From the NCBI GenBank assembly GCA_902795955.1, contig CADBNJ010000226.1, positions 1 through 12,098 on the forward strand: DNA of 12,098 bases. Reading direction: 5' to 3'. The translations under genes and the position numbers were made by a program. This DNA is from Oscillospiraceae bacterium (GTDB lineage Bacteria; Bacillota; Clostridia; Saccharofermentanales; Saccharofermentanaceae). Shown one piece after another: positions 1 through 7,573 of the stretch (positions are counted from its first letter, which is position 1; each line of letters starts with the position of its first letter). Below the pieces are notes generated by a model. That model was not told the origin of the DNA. It did not search any database and saw only the letters and a list, made by a program, of their open reading frames with translations.

Positions 1-972
1 CAGGATGCAGAGTCTTCAGGCAAATATCTGCTCAAAGACCAGTCGTTGCTGCTCCTCAAATACATAGCTTCAGGTGAGAGAAGTGAGGCGGTCAGGCTCG
101 TCAAGAGGATCAACCGTGACCTGCGTAACGGTGACGGTTCATACAGAGGCACTTTTTTCAAAGACGGCACTGAGGATGTGACTTATTCCAATTCAGACGA
201 GCTCATGTTCCTCAAAGCTTATACAGAGTACTACAGTGCATACGGCGGAAGTGACGACCTTGAGAACATAAAGACTCTCATAGGGATTGTTTTTGATGCA
301 CAGGGAGAGATCAGGCCGGAGCACCTGCAGAGCGTAACCTACGCTTCGACGGAGGAGAATCTGGAGCAGGAGGAGAGCCCTTTCGAGTTTACGGGGGTGA
401 AGATCTCAGACATAGATCTCGAACTTATATCCAATCTCGAGAAGAATTCCCTCCTGCCGGCGGGTTCTTATGACAGGGCGCTCAAGACTGTGCAGGGTGC
501 ACTCGTATCGCAGGATGTCCCGTATTATGCATACGCTTATACCGTGACGGATGCGGGGGAGATCGTCTATATCTATTCCGGAGGCGGAGCAGGCGCGGTG
601 TCCGTAAGCGAATCGCTCAGGACGATGGTGAATCTGGCAGGAACAGGCAGCCTGCCTGACCCGGTCTACCATCAGTTCAAGGCAAATCTCATAAATGACG
701 GGATACTGTATGAATACTATTATCTGACGACCGGAGTCTCAAGCGGCGCCGAACTGTTCGGTTCCTATTGTGACGCGCTGATCCTTGCAAGATACAAGGA
801 GGATAAGGATCTGTACAGGAATATATGTGCCATGATCGCTCCGAGAGTTGCCACGAACAAGCAGAGCAGGGCGCTTTACCTTGTATTCAGGGATGAGAAC
901 AACAGGTTCAGATTCTACGGGGAGGAGAACCTGAAGATATATCTGATAATAAACGGTATGTTTTCCGTTTGA
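1..972 (+). CDS. Partial CDS (5' end missing): possible alpha/alpha-toroid, glycoside hydrolase-like protein
   Basis: The frame is open from base 1, and a TTG at 46 is internal rather than a convincing start, because coding sequence continues upstream without a ribosome binding site. About 323 codons are visible, ending at TGA 970-972. I do not recognise the protein with certainty. The visible part alternates amphipathic helices with short loops, for example LLLLKYIASG, SNSDELMFLKAYTEYY, and a C-terminal block CDALILARYKEDKDLYRNIC. This resembles the helical hairpins of six-hairpin (alpha/alpha toroid) glycosidases such as family GH8; that is an inference from helix pattern, not from a catalytic motif. 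The catalytic residues of that family lie toward the N-terminus and would be outside the window. No signal peptide or anchor can be assessed. It could equally be an uncharacterised helical protein of a polysaccharide cluster. It is followed directly by the pta promoter, with no terminator between. Confidence 0.6.
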   Translation, partial: QDAESSGKYLLKDQSLLLLKYIASGERSEAVRLVKRINRDLRNGDGSYRGTFFKDGTEDVTYSNSDELMFLKAYTEYYSAYGGSDDLENIKTLIGIVFDAQGEIRPEHLQSVTYASTEENLEQEESPFEFTGVKISDIDLELISNLEKNSLLPAGSYDRALKTVQGALVSQDVPYYAYAYTVTDAGEIVYIYSGGGAGAVSVSESLRTMVNLAGTGSLPDPVYHQFKANLINDGILYEYYYLTTGVSSGAELFGSYCDALILARYKEDKDLYRNICAMIAPRVATNKQSRALYLVFRDENNRFRFYGEENLKIYLIINGMFSV

Positions 973-997
973 AATAACAGGCGTTTGAGAGTATACT
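969..997 (+). promoter_or_regulatory. Sigma-A type promoter for pta-ackA
   Basis: A -35 box TTGAAA (969-974) and a -10 box TATACT (992-997) are separated by exactly 17 bases. The -35 box overlaps the TGA stop of the upstream gene. Predicted transcription start is near 1004, giving a leader of about 50 bases. The -10 box sits inside the perfect 10-base palindrome GAGTATACTC (989-998). The fit to consensus is good (5 of 6 in both boxes), but the promoter is inferred from sequence only. Confidence 0.65.
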
Positions 998-1055
998 CAT
1001 CGTTAGTGTATATTTATTCCTATAAACACAATAAATAAAGACGAGGCGTAATCTT

Positions 1056-2054
1056 ATGGCATTTATTGACGACATCAAGGCCCGTGCAAAGGCCGACAAG
1101 AAGACGATCATCCTGCCTGAGTCAATGGACAGGAGAACATTTGAGGCAGCAGCAGAGATACTGGCAGACGATATAGCAGATATCGTTATCATCGGTACAC
1201 CCGAGGAGATTGCCAAGAACAGCGAAGGCCTGGATATTTCCAAGGCAACTGTCGTTGATCCTTTTACAAACAGTAAGACAGAAGAGTATATTAACGGATT
1301 CTATGAACTCCGCAAGGCTAAGGGAATGACACCTGAGCAGGCAAAGGAGACACTGCTCGGCGATTATATGTACTATGCGTGCATGATGGTCAAGATGGGC
1401 GACGGCGACGGCATCGTATCAGGTGCGTGCCACTCGACGGCAAACACTTTGAGACCTTCTCTTCAGATCATCAAGACGAAGCCCGGAACAAAGCTCGTAT
1501 CCGCTTTCTTCGTAATGGTAGTTCCTGACTGCAAGTTCGGTGAGGAAGGCACGTTCGTATTCGGTGACTGCGGACTCAACCAGAATCCCAACCCTGAGGA
1601 GCTTGCCGCGATCGCAGGTTCCTCGGCCGAGTCTTTCGAGCTTCTCGTAGGCAAGAAGGCTCAGGTTGCAATGCTGTCACACTCATCAATGGGTTCGGCA
1701 AAGCACGATGACGTTACAAAGGTAGTGGAGGCTACGAAGCTCGCCAAGGAGCAGTATCCCCAGTTCGCCATCGACGGCGAGCTCCAGGCGGATGCGGCAA
1801 TGGTTCCTTCAATCGGCGAGTCCAAGGCTCCCGGTTCATCCGTTGCAGGTCATGCGAATGTTCTTATCTTCCCTGACCTCGATGCAGGCAACATCGGATA
1901 TAAGCTCGTACAGAGACTTGCAAAGGCAGAAGCTTACGGACCTATGTGTCAGGGCATTGCAAAGCCTGTTAATGACCTGTCCAGAGGATGCTCATATAAG
2001 GACATCGTCGGTGTAATCGCTATCACGGCCGTACAGGCTCAGGCAATGGCATAA
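1056..2054 (+). CDS. pta: Phosphate acetyltransferase
   Basis: Cytoplasmic enzyme that transfers the acetyl group of acetyl-CoA to phosphate, giving acetyl phosphate and CoA; the first step of acetate formation. The 332-residue product has the usual length of the short, single-domain Pta class without the N-terminal DRTGG/AAA-like extension of the E. coli enzyme. Family blocks are intact: the N-terminal IILPES segment (18-23), GACHSTANTLRPSLQIIKT with the conserved arginine R133, FVFGDCGLNQNPNPEELA (168-185), LSHSSMGSAKHDD (207-219), GELQADAA (241-248) and the C-terminal VNDLSRGCS block, whose S309 and R310 match the catalytic pair known from the Methanosarcina enzyme. The ATG at 1056 has a GAGG sequence (1043-1046) nine bases upstream. 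ackA follows after 14 bases, so the two are almost certainly cotranscribed from the promoter at 969-997 and share the terminator after ackA. Confidence 0.97.
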   Translation: MAFIDDIKARAKADKKTIILPESMDRRTFEAAAEILADDIADIVIIGTPEEIAKNSEGLDISKATVVDPFTNSKTEEYINGFYELRKAKGMTPEQAKETLLGDYMYYACMMVKMGDGDGIVSGACHSTANTLRPSLQIIKTKPGTKLVSAFFVMVVPDCKFGEEGTFVFGDCGLNQNPNPEELAAIAGSSAESFELLVGKKAQVAMLSHSSMGSAKHDDVTKVVEATKLAKEQYPQFAIDGELQADAAMVPSIGESKAPGSSVAGHANVLIFPDLDAGNIGYKLVQRLAKAEAYGPMCQGIAKPVNDLSRGCSYKDIVGVIAITAVQAQAMA

Positions 2055-2068
2055 CAGGAGGTGCTCTA

Positions 2069-3259
2069 ATGAACATTTTGGTAATCAACTGCGGAAGCTC
2101 ATCTTGCAAATTCCAGCTCTTTGATATTGATAACGGAACAGTCCTTGCCAAGGGTAATGCCGACAGGATAGGCATCGACGGCAAGCTCTCATATAAGACA
2201 AGCAGCGCAGACCTCAATAAGGATGTTGCACTCCCTGACCACAAGACAGCTGTTAAGCTCGTTCTCGCACAGCTCACAGATCCCGAGACCGGTGTGATCA
2301 AGGATGTATCCGAGATCGCGGCTGTCGGCCACAGAGTGCTCCATGCAGGCAAGTACTACAGCGAGTCTGTTATCGTAAACGATGATGTAAAGCGTGTTAT
2401 CCGCGAGTGCTTCCCCTTAGGACCTCTGCATAATCCCGCAAACCTCATCGGCATCGAGGCATGCGAGGCTGCTCTGCCCGCCGGTACTCCCCAGGTTGCA
2501 GTATTCGACACTGCTTTCCACCAGACAATGCCGCCCAAGGCATTCATGTATGCACTTCCCTACGAGTACTATGAGAAGTACTCCATCAGAAGATACGGCT
2601 TCCACGGAACAAGCCACCGCTATGTTTCCAAGCGTGCTGCCGAATTCCTCGGTATCCCCCAGCAGGGTCTGAAGATGATCACATGCCATCTCGGCAACGG
2701 TTCTTCATTCGCAGCTGTTAAGGACGGCAAGTGCGTTGACACATCCATGGGTCTTACACCTCTTGCAGGTATCTGCATGGGAACAAGAACAGGTGATATC
2801 GATCCTGCCATCGTTCCTTTCATCATGCAGAAGGAAGGATGGTCTCCCGAAGAGATGGACACGCTCCTTAACAAGAAGAGCGGCGTTCTCGGTATCTCCG
2901 GCGTAGGCTCCGACTTCCGTGATCTCGAGAAGGCTTCCAATGAGGGCAATGAGAGAGCAAAGCTCGCGCTCGATATGTTCGTATACCAGGGCCAGAAGAT
3001 CATCGGTTCTTATGCTGCTGCCATGGGCGGAGTTGATGTTATCGTCTTCACTGCAGGCATCGGCGAGAACACATGGAAGATCCGTGAAGAGATGATCGCT
3101 CCTCTGGAGTTCATCGGTGCCAGGATCGATCCTTCCAAGAACACGGGAACGAGAACAGAGGCTGTTATCAGTGCTGACGATTCCAAGGTTAAGGTCGTCG
3201 TTATCCCTACGAACGAGGAACTTGCCATCGCTCAGGAGACACAGGCTCTTATCGGCTGA
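2069..3259 (+). CDS. ackA: Acetate kinase
   Basis: Cytoplasmic ASKHA-fold kinase that converts acetyl phosphate and ADP to acetate and ATP, completing the substrate-level phosphorylation branch begun by Pta; the reaction is reversible. The 396-residue length is standard. The phosphate-binding start NILVINCGSSSCKFQLF (2-18) and the second family signature around RRYGFHGTSHRYVS (174-187) are intact. Residues equivalent to those of the Methanosarcina enzyme are present: R89 (GHRVLHAG), D147 (VFDTAFH), H179 (GFHGTSH), R240 (MGTRTGDIDP) and the C-terminal glutamates E383/E384 (TNEELAIAQET). The start has a near-perfect AGGAGGTG (2056-2063) upstream of ATG 2069. Codon choice looks more selective than in the genes after 3300: arginine is mostly AGA or CGT/CGC and ATA is rare, which fits high expression. 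An intrinsic terminator follows the stop. Confidence 0.98.
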   Translation: MNILVINCGSSSCKFQLFDIDNGTVLAKGNADRIGIDGKLSYKTSSADLNKDVALPDHKTAVKLVLAQLTDPETGVIKDVSEIAAVGHRVLHAGKYYSESVIVNDDVKRVIRECFPLGPLHNPANLIGIEACEAALPAGTPQVAVFDTAFHQTMPPKAFMYALPYEYYEKYSIRRYGFHGTSHRYVSKRAAEFLGIPQQGLKMITCHLGNGSSFAAVKDGKCVDTSMGLTPLAGICMGTRTGDIDPAIVPFIMQKEGWSPEEMDTLLNKKSGVLGISGVGSDFRDLEKASNEGNERAKLALDMFVYQGQKIIGSYAAAMGGVDVIVFTAGIGENTWKIREEMIAPLEFIGARIDPSKNTGTRTEAVISADDSKVKVVVIPTNEELAIAQETQALIG

Positions 3260-3281
3260 TCTCATAATAAATGCAATCTTA

Positions 3282-3325
3282 AGGGGCTGTCTCATGGCAA
3301 AATGAGACAGCCCCTGTGTTTTTAT
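3282..3325 (+). terminator. Intrinsic terminator after ackA
   Basis: A perfect 13-base-pair stem, GGGGCTGTCTCAT (3283-3295) with ATGAGACAGCCCC (3302-3314), encloses a 6-base loop GGCAAA; an A-T pair extends it to 14. It is followed by TGTGTTTTTATT on the + strand, a T-rich run interrupted near its start. On the opposite strand the hairpin is not followed by a clean T run, so it looks one-directional. It separates pta-ackA from the secreted-protein gene. Confidence 0.92.
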
Positions 3326-3338
3326 TGTATTAATGCTC

Positions 3339-3367
3339 TGCTCAGCGGGCTGCGTTTATGGTATACT
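3339..3367 (+). promoter_or_regulatory. Extended -10 promoter for the NlpC/P60-like wall protein gene
   Basis: TGGTATACT (3359-3367) is an extended -10 element (TG, one base, TATACT). A -35 region at the expected 17-base spacing (TGCTCA, 3339-3344) matches the consensus only at three positions, which is common for extended -10 promoters. Transcription would start near 3374, about 24 bases before the ATG at 3398. It lies just past the ackA terminator, as expected for an independent unit. Confidence 0.55.
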
Positions 3368-3397
3368 GTATTACAATTATGTTACAGGAGCCTGCGG

Positions 3398-5083
3398 ATG
3401 AAGAGACTCATACACAAGTTATTCCCGTTATTGACGATCATGATCGTAATGTCTGTCTGCGCGGCAGTCCCCGTAAGTGCCAATACTGATTCAGAGGAGC
3501 GCAGCACCTGGGAAGAAGTGGAAGAGTACTGCAGGGAGTACATCGGCGGCTTTGTTGCGCCGACATGTGCAGATTACGTCAGCATGATCATGCGCGACTG
3601 TTCATATTATCCCGGAGAATTTGTGCAGCATCCGCGCGCCAAGATGATGCGCCAGATGCTCAAAGACAATAACTATAATCTTGTTGCGTCGAATACTACT
3701 TACAGGATGTCTGTGGGGATAGACAGGAAGACGGCCGTCAAACTGGGTGACTGGGTTGCCGCGAATGCAAAGCCCGGGGATATCCTCATCTGGGTAAGGA
3801 ACACTTCACGGGACGTGGAGAACACCGGATGCAGCCATGTCAGCATATACTGCGGAGTGAAGGATAACATGAAGTCATATGACGGCAAGACGGCATGGCC
3901 TGCTCATTACTCTGATTACGGCGAGGGCGGTGTCGTCACATGTCAGGCTCTCTGGGAATACATCAACAAGGGAACGACATCCGGCAGAGGCTACGGAATA
4001 TACATCTACAGACGCCCGGGCGATCCGGTCAGCCGCAGGAAATACGGAACATGGCAGGAGAATGAGGACGGATATGTGTTCTATGACACGACCGGTGCGC
4101 AGAAGGTCAATGAGTTTGCCGAGATAAACGGCAAGACCTATTATTTTGATGAGAACGGGATCATGGCTACAGGTTTTCAGTACATAGGGGAGAAGCTCTA
4201 TTTTTTTGAAGAGGACGGATCGATGTTCGTCGGCTGGAAGGAGTGCGGGACCAACTGGTACCTGTTCGGCAACAGCGGGGCGGCCAGGTCGGGCTGGATC
4301 AAGGTAAAGAATGATGATTTCTACATAGACGATACCTTCAGGATGCGTACCGGGATCCTGATACTTGATGATAAGTATTATTATCTGGACAGTACGGGCA
4401 GACTTAAGAAGGCCTGGGTCAAGTATGCAGGCCGGTGGCTCTATCTAGACGGTTCCGGCAAGATAACCAGGACGATAAGCAGAGACGGTGCCTCGTATGT
4501 CTGTACTGACAGTGACGGCAAGCCGTTGCCCGGGTGGCAGATGGCGGGAGGAGATCAGTTCTGCTTCGATGCTGACGGCAGGAGCCTGTCCGGATGGCAG
4601 ACGATAGATAATAAGAAATACTATTTCGGCGAAGATCAGGCAATGGTATCAGGGCTTGTCAGGATAGACGGCAGGATCTATTATCTCGGCGATAAGGGAG
4701 CAGCCGTTACCGGATGGAAGAAGATCGGCGATGCGTGGTACTTCTTCGGTGATGACGGCTCGGCCGCATGCAGTGAATGGATCACGAGCAAGGGCAATAC
4801 TTATTATTTTGATTCCTACGGTAAGATGGTTACAGGCCTGAGGAGGATAGGACTTAAGTATTATTACTTTGACGGCAAGGGCATCGGAGTCAAGGGCTGG
4901 AAGACTGTTGACGGCAGCGGATTCTACTTCGGTGAGGACGGAAGCGCGGCAACCGGATGGAAGAAGATCAGGAACAAATGGTACTATTTCAACACTTCCG
5001 GAATAATGCTGTCCTCAACAACTGCCGTTATTGACGGGCGGTCATACGATTTTGACGGATCGGGAGTATGCAGTAACCGCTGA
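3398..5083 (+). CDS. Secreted NlpC/P60-like protein with tandem cell-wall/glucan-binding-type repeats
   Basis: Predicted extracellular, wall-attached protein of 561 residues. The reading frame is open back to an ATG inside the ackA terminator hairpin (3302), but the ATG at 3398 is chosen: AGGAG (3386-3390) lies seven bases upstream, it follows the promoter, and it yields a classic signal peptide (basic MKRLIHK, a hydrophobic stretch, then VPVSA with likely cleavage near residue 28). Residues about 35-208 resemble an NlpC/P60-type papain-fold domain: a candidate catalytic cysteine C57 in TCADYVSMIM, the GDILIW strand (127-132), and a candidate histidine H147 in CSHVSIYCG. The third catalytic residue is not obvious. 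The cysteine-to-histidine distance of 90 residues is somewhat long. From about 217 to the end there are around 17 repeats rich in YYF, DG and GW. Known relatives hydrolyse peptidoglycan peptide bonds; the substrate here is inferred. There is no LPXTG anchor; the repeats probably retain it at the surface. Confidence 0.85.
   Translation: MKRLIHKLFPLLTIMIVMSVCAAVPVSANTDSEERSTWEEVEEYCREYIGGFVAPTCADYVSMIMRDCSYYPGEFVQHPRAKMMRQMLKDNNYNLVASNTTYRMSVGIDRKTAVKLGDWVAANAKPGDILIWVRNTSRDVENTGCSHVSIYCGVKDNMKSYDGKTAWPAHYSDYGEGGVVTCQALWEYINKGTTSGRGYGIYIYRRPGDPVSRRKYGTWQENEDGYVFYDTTGAQKVNEFAEINGKTYYFDENGIMATGFQYIGEKLYFFEEDGSMFVGWKECGTNWYLFGNSGAARSGWIKVKNDDFYIDDTFRMRTGILILDDKYYYLDSTGRLKKAWVKYAGRWLYLDGSGKITRTISRDGASYVCTDSDGKPLPGWQMAGGDQFCFDADGRSLSGWQTIDNKKYYFGEDQAMVSGLVRIDGRIYYLGDKGAAVTGWKKIGDAWYFFGDDGSAACSEWITSKGNTYYFDSYGKMVTGLRRIGLKYYYFDGKGIGVKGWKTVDGSGFYFGEDGSAATGWKKIRNKWYYFNTSGIMLSSTTAVIDGRSYDFDGSGVCSNR
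4046..5080 (+). repeat. About 17 tandem repeats of ~20 codons (choline/glucan-binding type)
   Basis: Residues 217-561 of the wall protein divide into about 17 units. The first is 27 residues long, most of the others 20 or 21, and the last is incomplete. A typical unit follows the pattern G-x-x-YYF-x-x-DG-x-x-x-x-GW-x-x-I, as in DGRIYYLGDKGAAVTGWKKI. Such units form beta-hairpins that stack into a solenoid and bind wall polymers or glucans in choline-binding proteins, clostridial toxins and glucosyltransferases; the ligand here is unknown. The units are divergent at DNA level, so this is an old expansion rather than a recent one. Confidence 0.88.
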
Positions 5084-5097
5084 TGTGTGTCAATAAA

Positions 5098-5109
5098 CGG
5101 ACCGGTCCG
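5098..5109. promoter_or_regulatory. Perfect 12-base palindrome in the pcrA promoter spacer (candidate operator)
   Basis: CGGACCGGTCCG is a perfect palindrome ending one base before the TG of the extended -10 element of pcrA. It has no loop and no T run, so it does not look like a terminator of the preceding gene. Its position between -35 and -10 would suit a repressor or a MerR-type activator site. No regulator is identified; chance occurrence is possible. Confidence 0.3.
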
Positions 5110-5110
5110 G

Positions 5111-5119
5111 TGGTATAAT
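5111..5119 (+). promoter_or_regulatory. Extended -10 promoter for pcrA
   Basis: TGGTATAAT is a perfect extended -10 element (TG, one base, TATAAT at 5114-5119). No convincing -35 box is seen 16-18 bases upstream. Predicted start is near 5126, about 32 bases before the TTG start codon at 5158. It begins just 27 bases after the stop of the wall-protein gene. Confidence 0.7.
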
Positions 5120-5144
5120 GTTCCAATAATAATCTTTTGTTTTT

Positions 5145-5160
5145 GGAGAGTGTTATTTTG
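5145..5160 (+). promoter_or_regulatory. Ribosome binding site and TTG start that define the pcrA N-terminus
   Basis: GGAG (5145-5148) lies nine bases upstream of TTG 5158-5160. A TTG at 5137 is in the same frame but lies before the binding site, which would then be inside the gene, so 5158 is the better start. No ATG is available nearby in this frame. Confidence 0.75.
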
Positions 5161-7548
5161 TCTGATTATAACAGTGATTTTTTTGATGAATTACAGCAGA
5201 TCTACGCAGGTTCCGGCAATACGGCCTATACTGACGGGAGCGAACTGCTGAGTGAGCTTAATGAAGAACAGATGCAGGCTGTGACGCATCTTGACGGACC
5301 TCTGCTTATCCTTGCGGGGGCGGGCTCCGGCAAGACACGCGTTATCACATACAGGATAGCCTACATGATGAAGCACCACAACGTGAGACCTTCACAGATA
5401 CTGGCGATCACGTTTACGAACAAGGCTGCCAATGAGATGAGGGAGAGGATCACTTCGCTTGTCGGGGACAGCTCGAGGTATATTTGGTGCGGAACATTTC
5501 ACAGTATTTTCGCCAGGATCCTGAGGAAGCATGCGGAGCTTCTGTATTACTCGGATAATTTCACGATAGTTGATACTGATGACCAGACCAAGCTCATCAG
5601 GGATGCGATGAAGGAGCTTGATATAGACGAGAAGAAGTTCAAGCCAAGATCGGTCCAGTACGAGATATCGTCAGCAAAGAATAAGATGATAACGGCCGAT
5701 GATTATCTGGCGGAATCTGCCGGCGATTATGTCAAAGGGATCCACGCCAAGATATATAAGAGGTATTCGGAGAAGCTCCTTCAGAACAATGCCATGGACT
5801 TCGACGATATCCTCATCAATATGACAAGGCTTCTGGATGAGCACCCGGATATTCTCGAGCTGTATCAGAATAAGTTCAGATACATAATGGTAGATGAGTA
5901 TCAGGACACCAACCTTCCCCAGTACAGGGCAGTCATGCTTTTGGCAAAGGGGCACGGCAACATATGTGTAGTAGGCGATGATGACCAGTCGATCTATTCT
6001 TTCCGCGGGGCAGACGTAAGGATGATCCTGAATTTTGAGAAGGATTTCCCGGGATGCAAGGTAATAAAGCTCGTTCAGAATTACAGATCCACCGGAAGCA
6101 TTCTCGAAGCTGCCAATCAGGTCATAGCCAACAACAGGAAGCGTAAGAAGAAGGAACTCCGCACATCTAACGGCGAAGGCGATAAGATAGTAGTAGTCAA
6201 TACTGACAGTCAGATGGGAGAGGCGGATTTTGTCGCGTCCACCATTAAGAAATTCGTTGACAAAGGCAAGTTCAGATTCTCGGACTGCGCCGTTCTTTAC
6301 AGGATGAATGCCCTGTCGCGTTCGATAGAGAGTGCTCTGAGGCAGCGGGAGATCCCGTTCAGAGTCTATGGTGGTCTGAGGTTCTACGACCGTAAGGAGA
6401 TCAAGGACCTCCTGTCATATCTGAGGATAATAAATGATACTAATGACAACCTGGCTTTCGAGCGTATAATAAATGTCCCGAAGAGAGGCATCGGTGACAC
6501 GACGATCGACAGGATGAAGATGATATCGTCCGCGACGGGCAGAAGCCTGTTCGACATAGCGGGTCACGCATCCGAGTTTGAGGAATTATCCAGGGCAGCA
6601 TATAAGCTGCGGGAATTTACCGATACGGTTGATGAGATGCGTTCCAGGCTTATGGAGGATGAACTGAACTTCGCGGGATTCGTTGAGTATGTTCAGGATA
6701 AGTCGGGTCTCATAAGCGAGATAATCGCCCAGCGCGAGAAGAAGGGGGAGATAGTCGACAGGGTCGAGAACCTCAAGGAGCTCCTTACGGAAGCAGCCGA
6801 ATTCGATAACGCCCACAGAGCGGATCCTGAAGACAACAGCATAGACGAATTGATGGCGGAGCAGGGATTTGCCACGGCATCGACTACCGAAGGCATACTG
6901 GCTCTTTATGTGGCCAATGCTGCGCTCTATACGGATGAGGAACGCGATGACGGGTCGGATGACTATGTGAGGCTCATGTCTATCCACAGCGCCAAGGGAC
7001 TGGAATTCGGCGTTGTCTTCCTTGTAGGTGCCGAAGAGACCATATTCCCGAGCTACAGGTCGATACAGACAGAGGACGACCTTGAGGAGGAGCGCAGACT
7101 GATGTATGTGGCGATCACGAGAGCGAAGAAGAATCTGTTCGTTATGATGACGAGGCAGAGGATGCTCTTCGGACAGACGCAGAGCAACATGCCTTCCAGA
7201 TTCATCAAGGAGATCAACAGCGATCTTCTCTATAAGATGGGAACCAAACGCCACGACGAACCTGCCGGTGCGGCACAGATCGCACCGAGGCGGGATGAGG
7301 CAAGGAGAGCGATCAGCACGGCACTGTCAACCAAGTTTACCGGAGTATCAGGCAATAAGAGTGCCGTTAAGTCCGGCGGTCTTGCGCCTGATGAACTGGT
7401 TGTCGGCATGAAGGTCAGACATGACAGATTCGGCCCCGGGGAGGTCCTGAAGGTCGAGCCGGTCGGCGGTGATGCGCTCATAACCGTTGATTTCGACGGG
7501 ATGAGGAAGAACATGCTGGCCAAGGCGGCGGGCCTTCACCGTGCCTGA
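5158..7548 (+). CDS. pcrA: ATP-dependent DNA helicase PcrA (UvrD/Rep family, superfamily 1A)
   Basis: Cytoplasmic 3'-5' helicase/translocase used in nucleotide excision repair, rolling-circle replication and removal of transcription or recombination blocks. The product is 796 residues. All superfamily 1 motifs are visible: Q-motif LNEEQMQAV (34-42), Walker A AGAGSGKT (53-60), motif Ia AITFTNKAANEMRERI (83-98), GTFHSIFARIL (112-122), Walker B VDEYQD (245-250), motif III VGDDDQSIYSFRGAD (272-286), motif IV QNYRST (307-312), motif V SIHSAKGLEF (608-617) and motif VI YVAITRAKKN (650-659). The C-terminal segment LVVGMKVRHDRFGPGEVLKV (747-766) is the Tudor-like domain that in Bacillus PcrA contacts RNA polymerase, which favours PcrA over Rep. 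About 30 acidic residues precede the Q-motif, longer than the usual few. It is probably the first gene of a unit continuing with dgt, 50 bases downstream. Confidence 0.97.
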   Translation: MSDYNSDFFDELQQIYAGSGNTAYTDGSELLSELNEEQMQAVTHLDGPLLILAGAGSGKTRVITYRIAYMMKHHNVRPSQILAITFTNKAANEMRERITSLVGDSSRYIWCGTFHSIFARILRKHAELLYYSDNFTIVDTDDQTKLIRDAMKELDIDEKKFKPRSVQYEISSAKNKMITADDYLAESAGDYVKGIHAKIYKRYSEKLLQNNAMDFDDILINMTRLLDEHPDILELYQNKFRYIMVDEYQDTNLPQYRAVMLLAKGHGNICVVGDDDQSIYSFRGADVRMILNFEKDFPGCKVIKLVQNYRSTGSILEAANQVIANNRKRKKKELRTSNGEGDKIVVVNTDSQMGEADFVASTIKKFVDKGKFRFSDCAVLYRMNALSRSIESALRQREIPFRVYGGLRFYDRKEIKDLLSYLRIINDTNDNLAFERIINVPKRGIGDTTIDRMKMISSATGRSLFDIAGHASEFEELSRAAYKLREFTDTVDEMRSRLMEDELNFAGFVEYVQDKSGLISEIIAQREKKGEIVDRVENLKELLTEAAEFDNAHRADPEDNSIDELMAEQGFATASTTEGILALYVANAALYTDEERDDGSDDYVRLMSIHSAKGLEFGVVFLVGAEETIFPSYRSIQTEDDLEEERRLMYVAITRAKKNLFVMMTRQRMLFGQTQSNMPSRFIKEINSDLLYKMGTKRHDEPAGAAQIAPRRDEARRAISTALSTKFTGVSGNKSAVKSGGLAPDELVVGMKVRHDRFGPGEVLKVEPVGGDALITVDFDGMRKNMLAKAAGLHRA

Positions 7549-7573
7549 TGGAACAAAGGCGGCGATTATAGGG

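Noticed and set aside
2705..3295. 196-codon open frame on the - strand opposite ackA
   Set aside because: It is a shadow of the strongly codon-biased ackA gene; it has no ribosome binding site, resembles no family and runs through the terminator hairpin.
3302..3397. Upstream in-frame extension of the wall-protein gene
   Set aside because: Its ATG is part of the ackA terminator stem and it would precede the gene's own promoter; the start at 3398 has a ribosome binding site and signal peptide.
4046..5080. Tandem repeat region considered as a CRISPR array or DNA-level repeat
   Set aside because: The periodicity is at protein level (about 20 codons), in frame throughout, with divergent DNA and no spacer structure.
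5098..5109. Palindrome considered as terminator of the wall-protein gene
   Set aside because: There is no loop and no following T run, and it abuts a promoter element.
6586..7254. 222-codon open frame on the - strand opposite pcrA
   Set aside because: It lies wholly inside conserved helicase coding sequence, and its product has no recognisable domain or plausible start signal.
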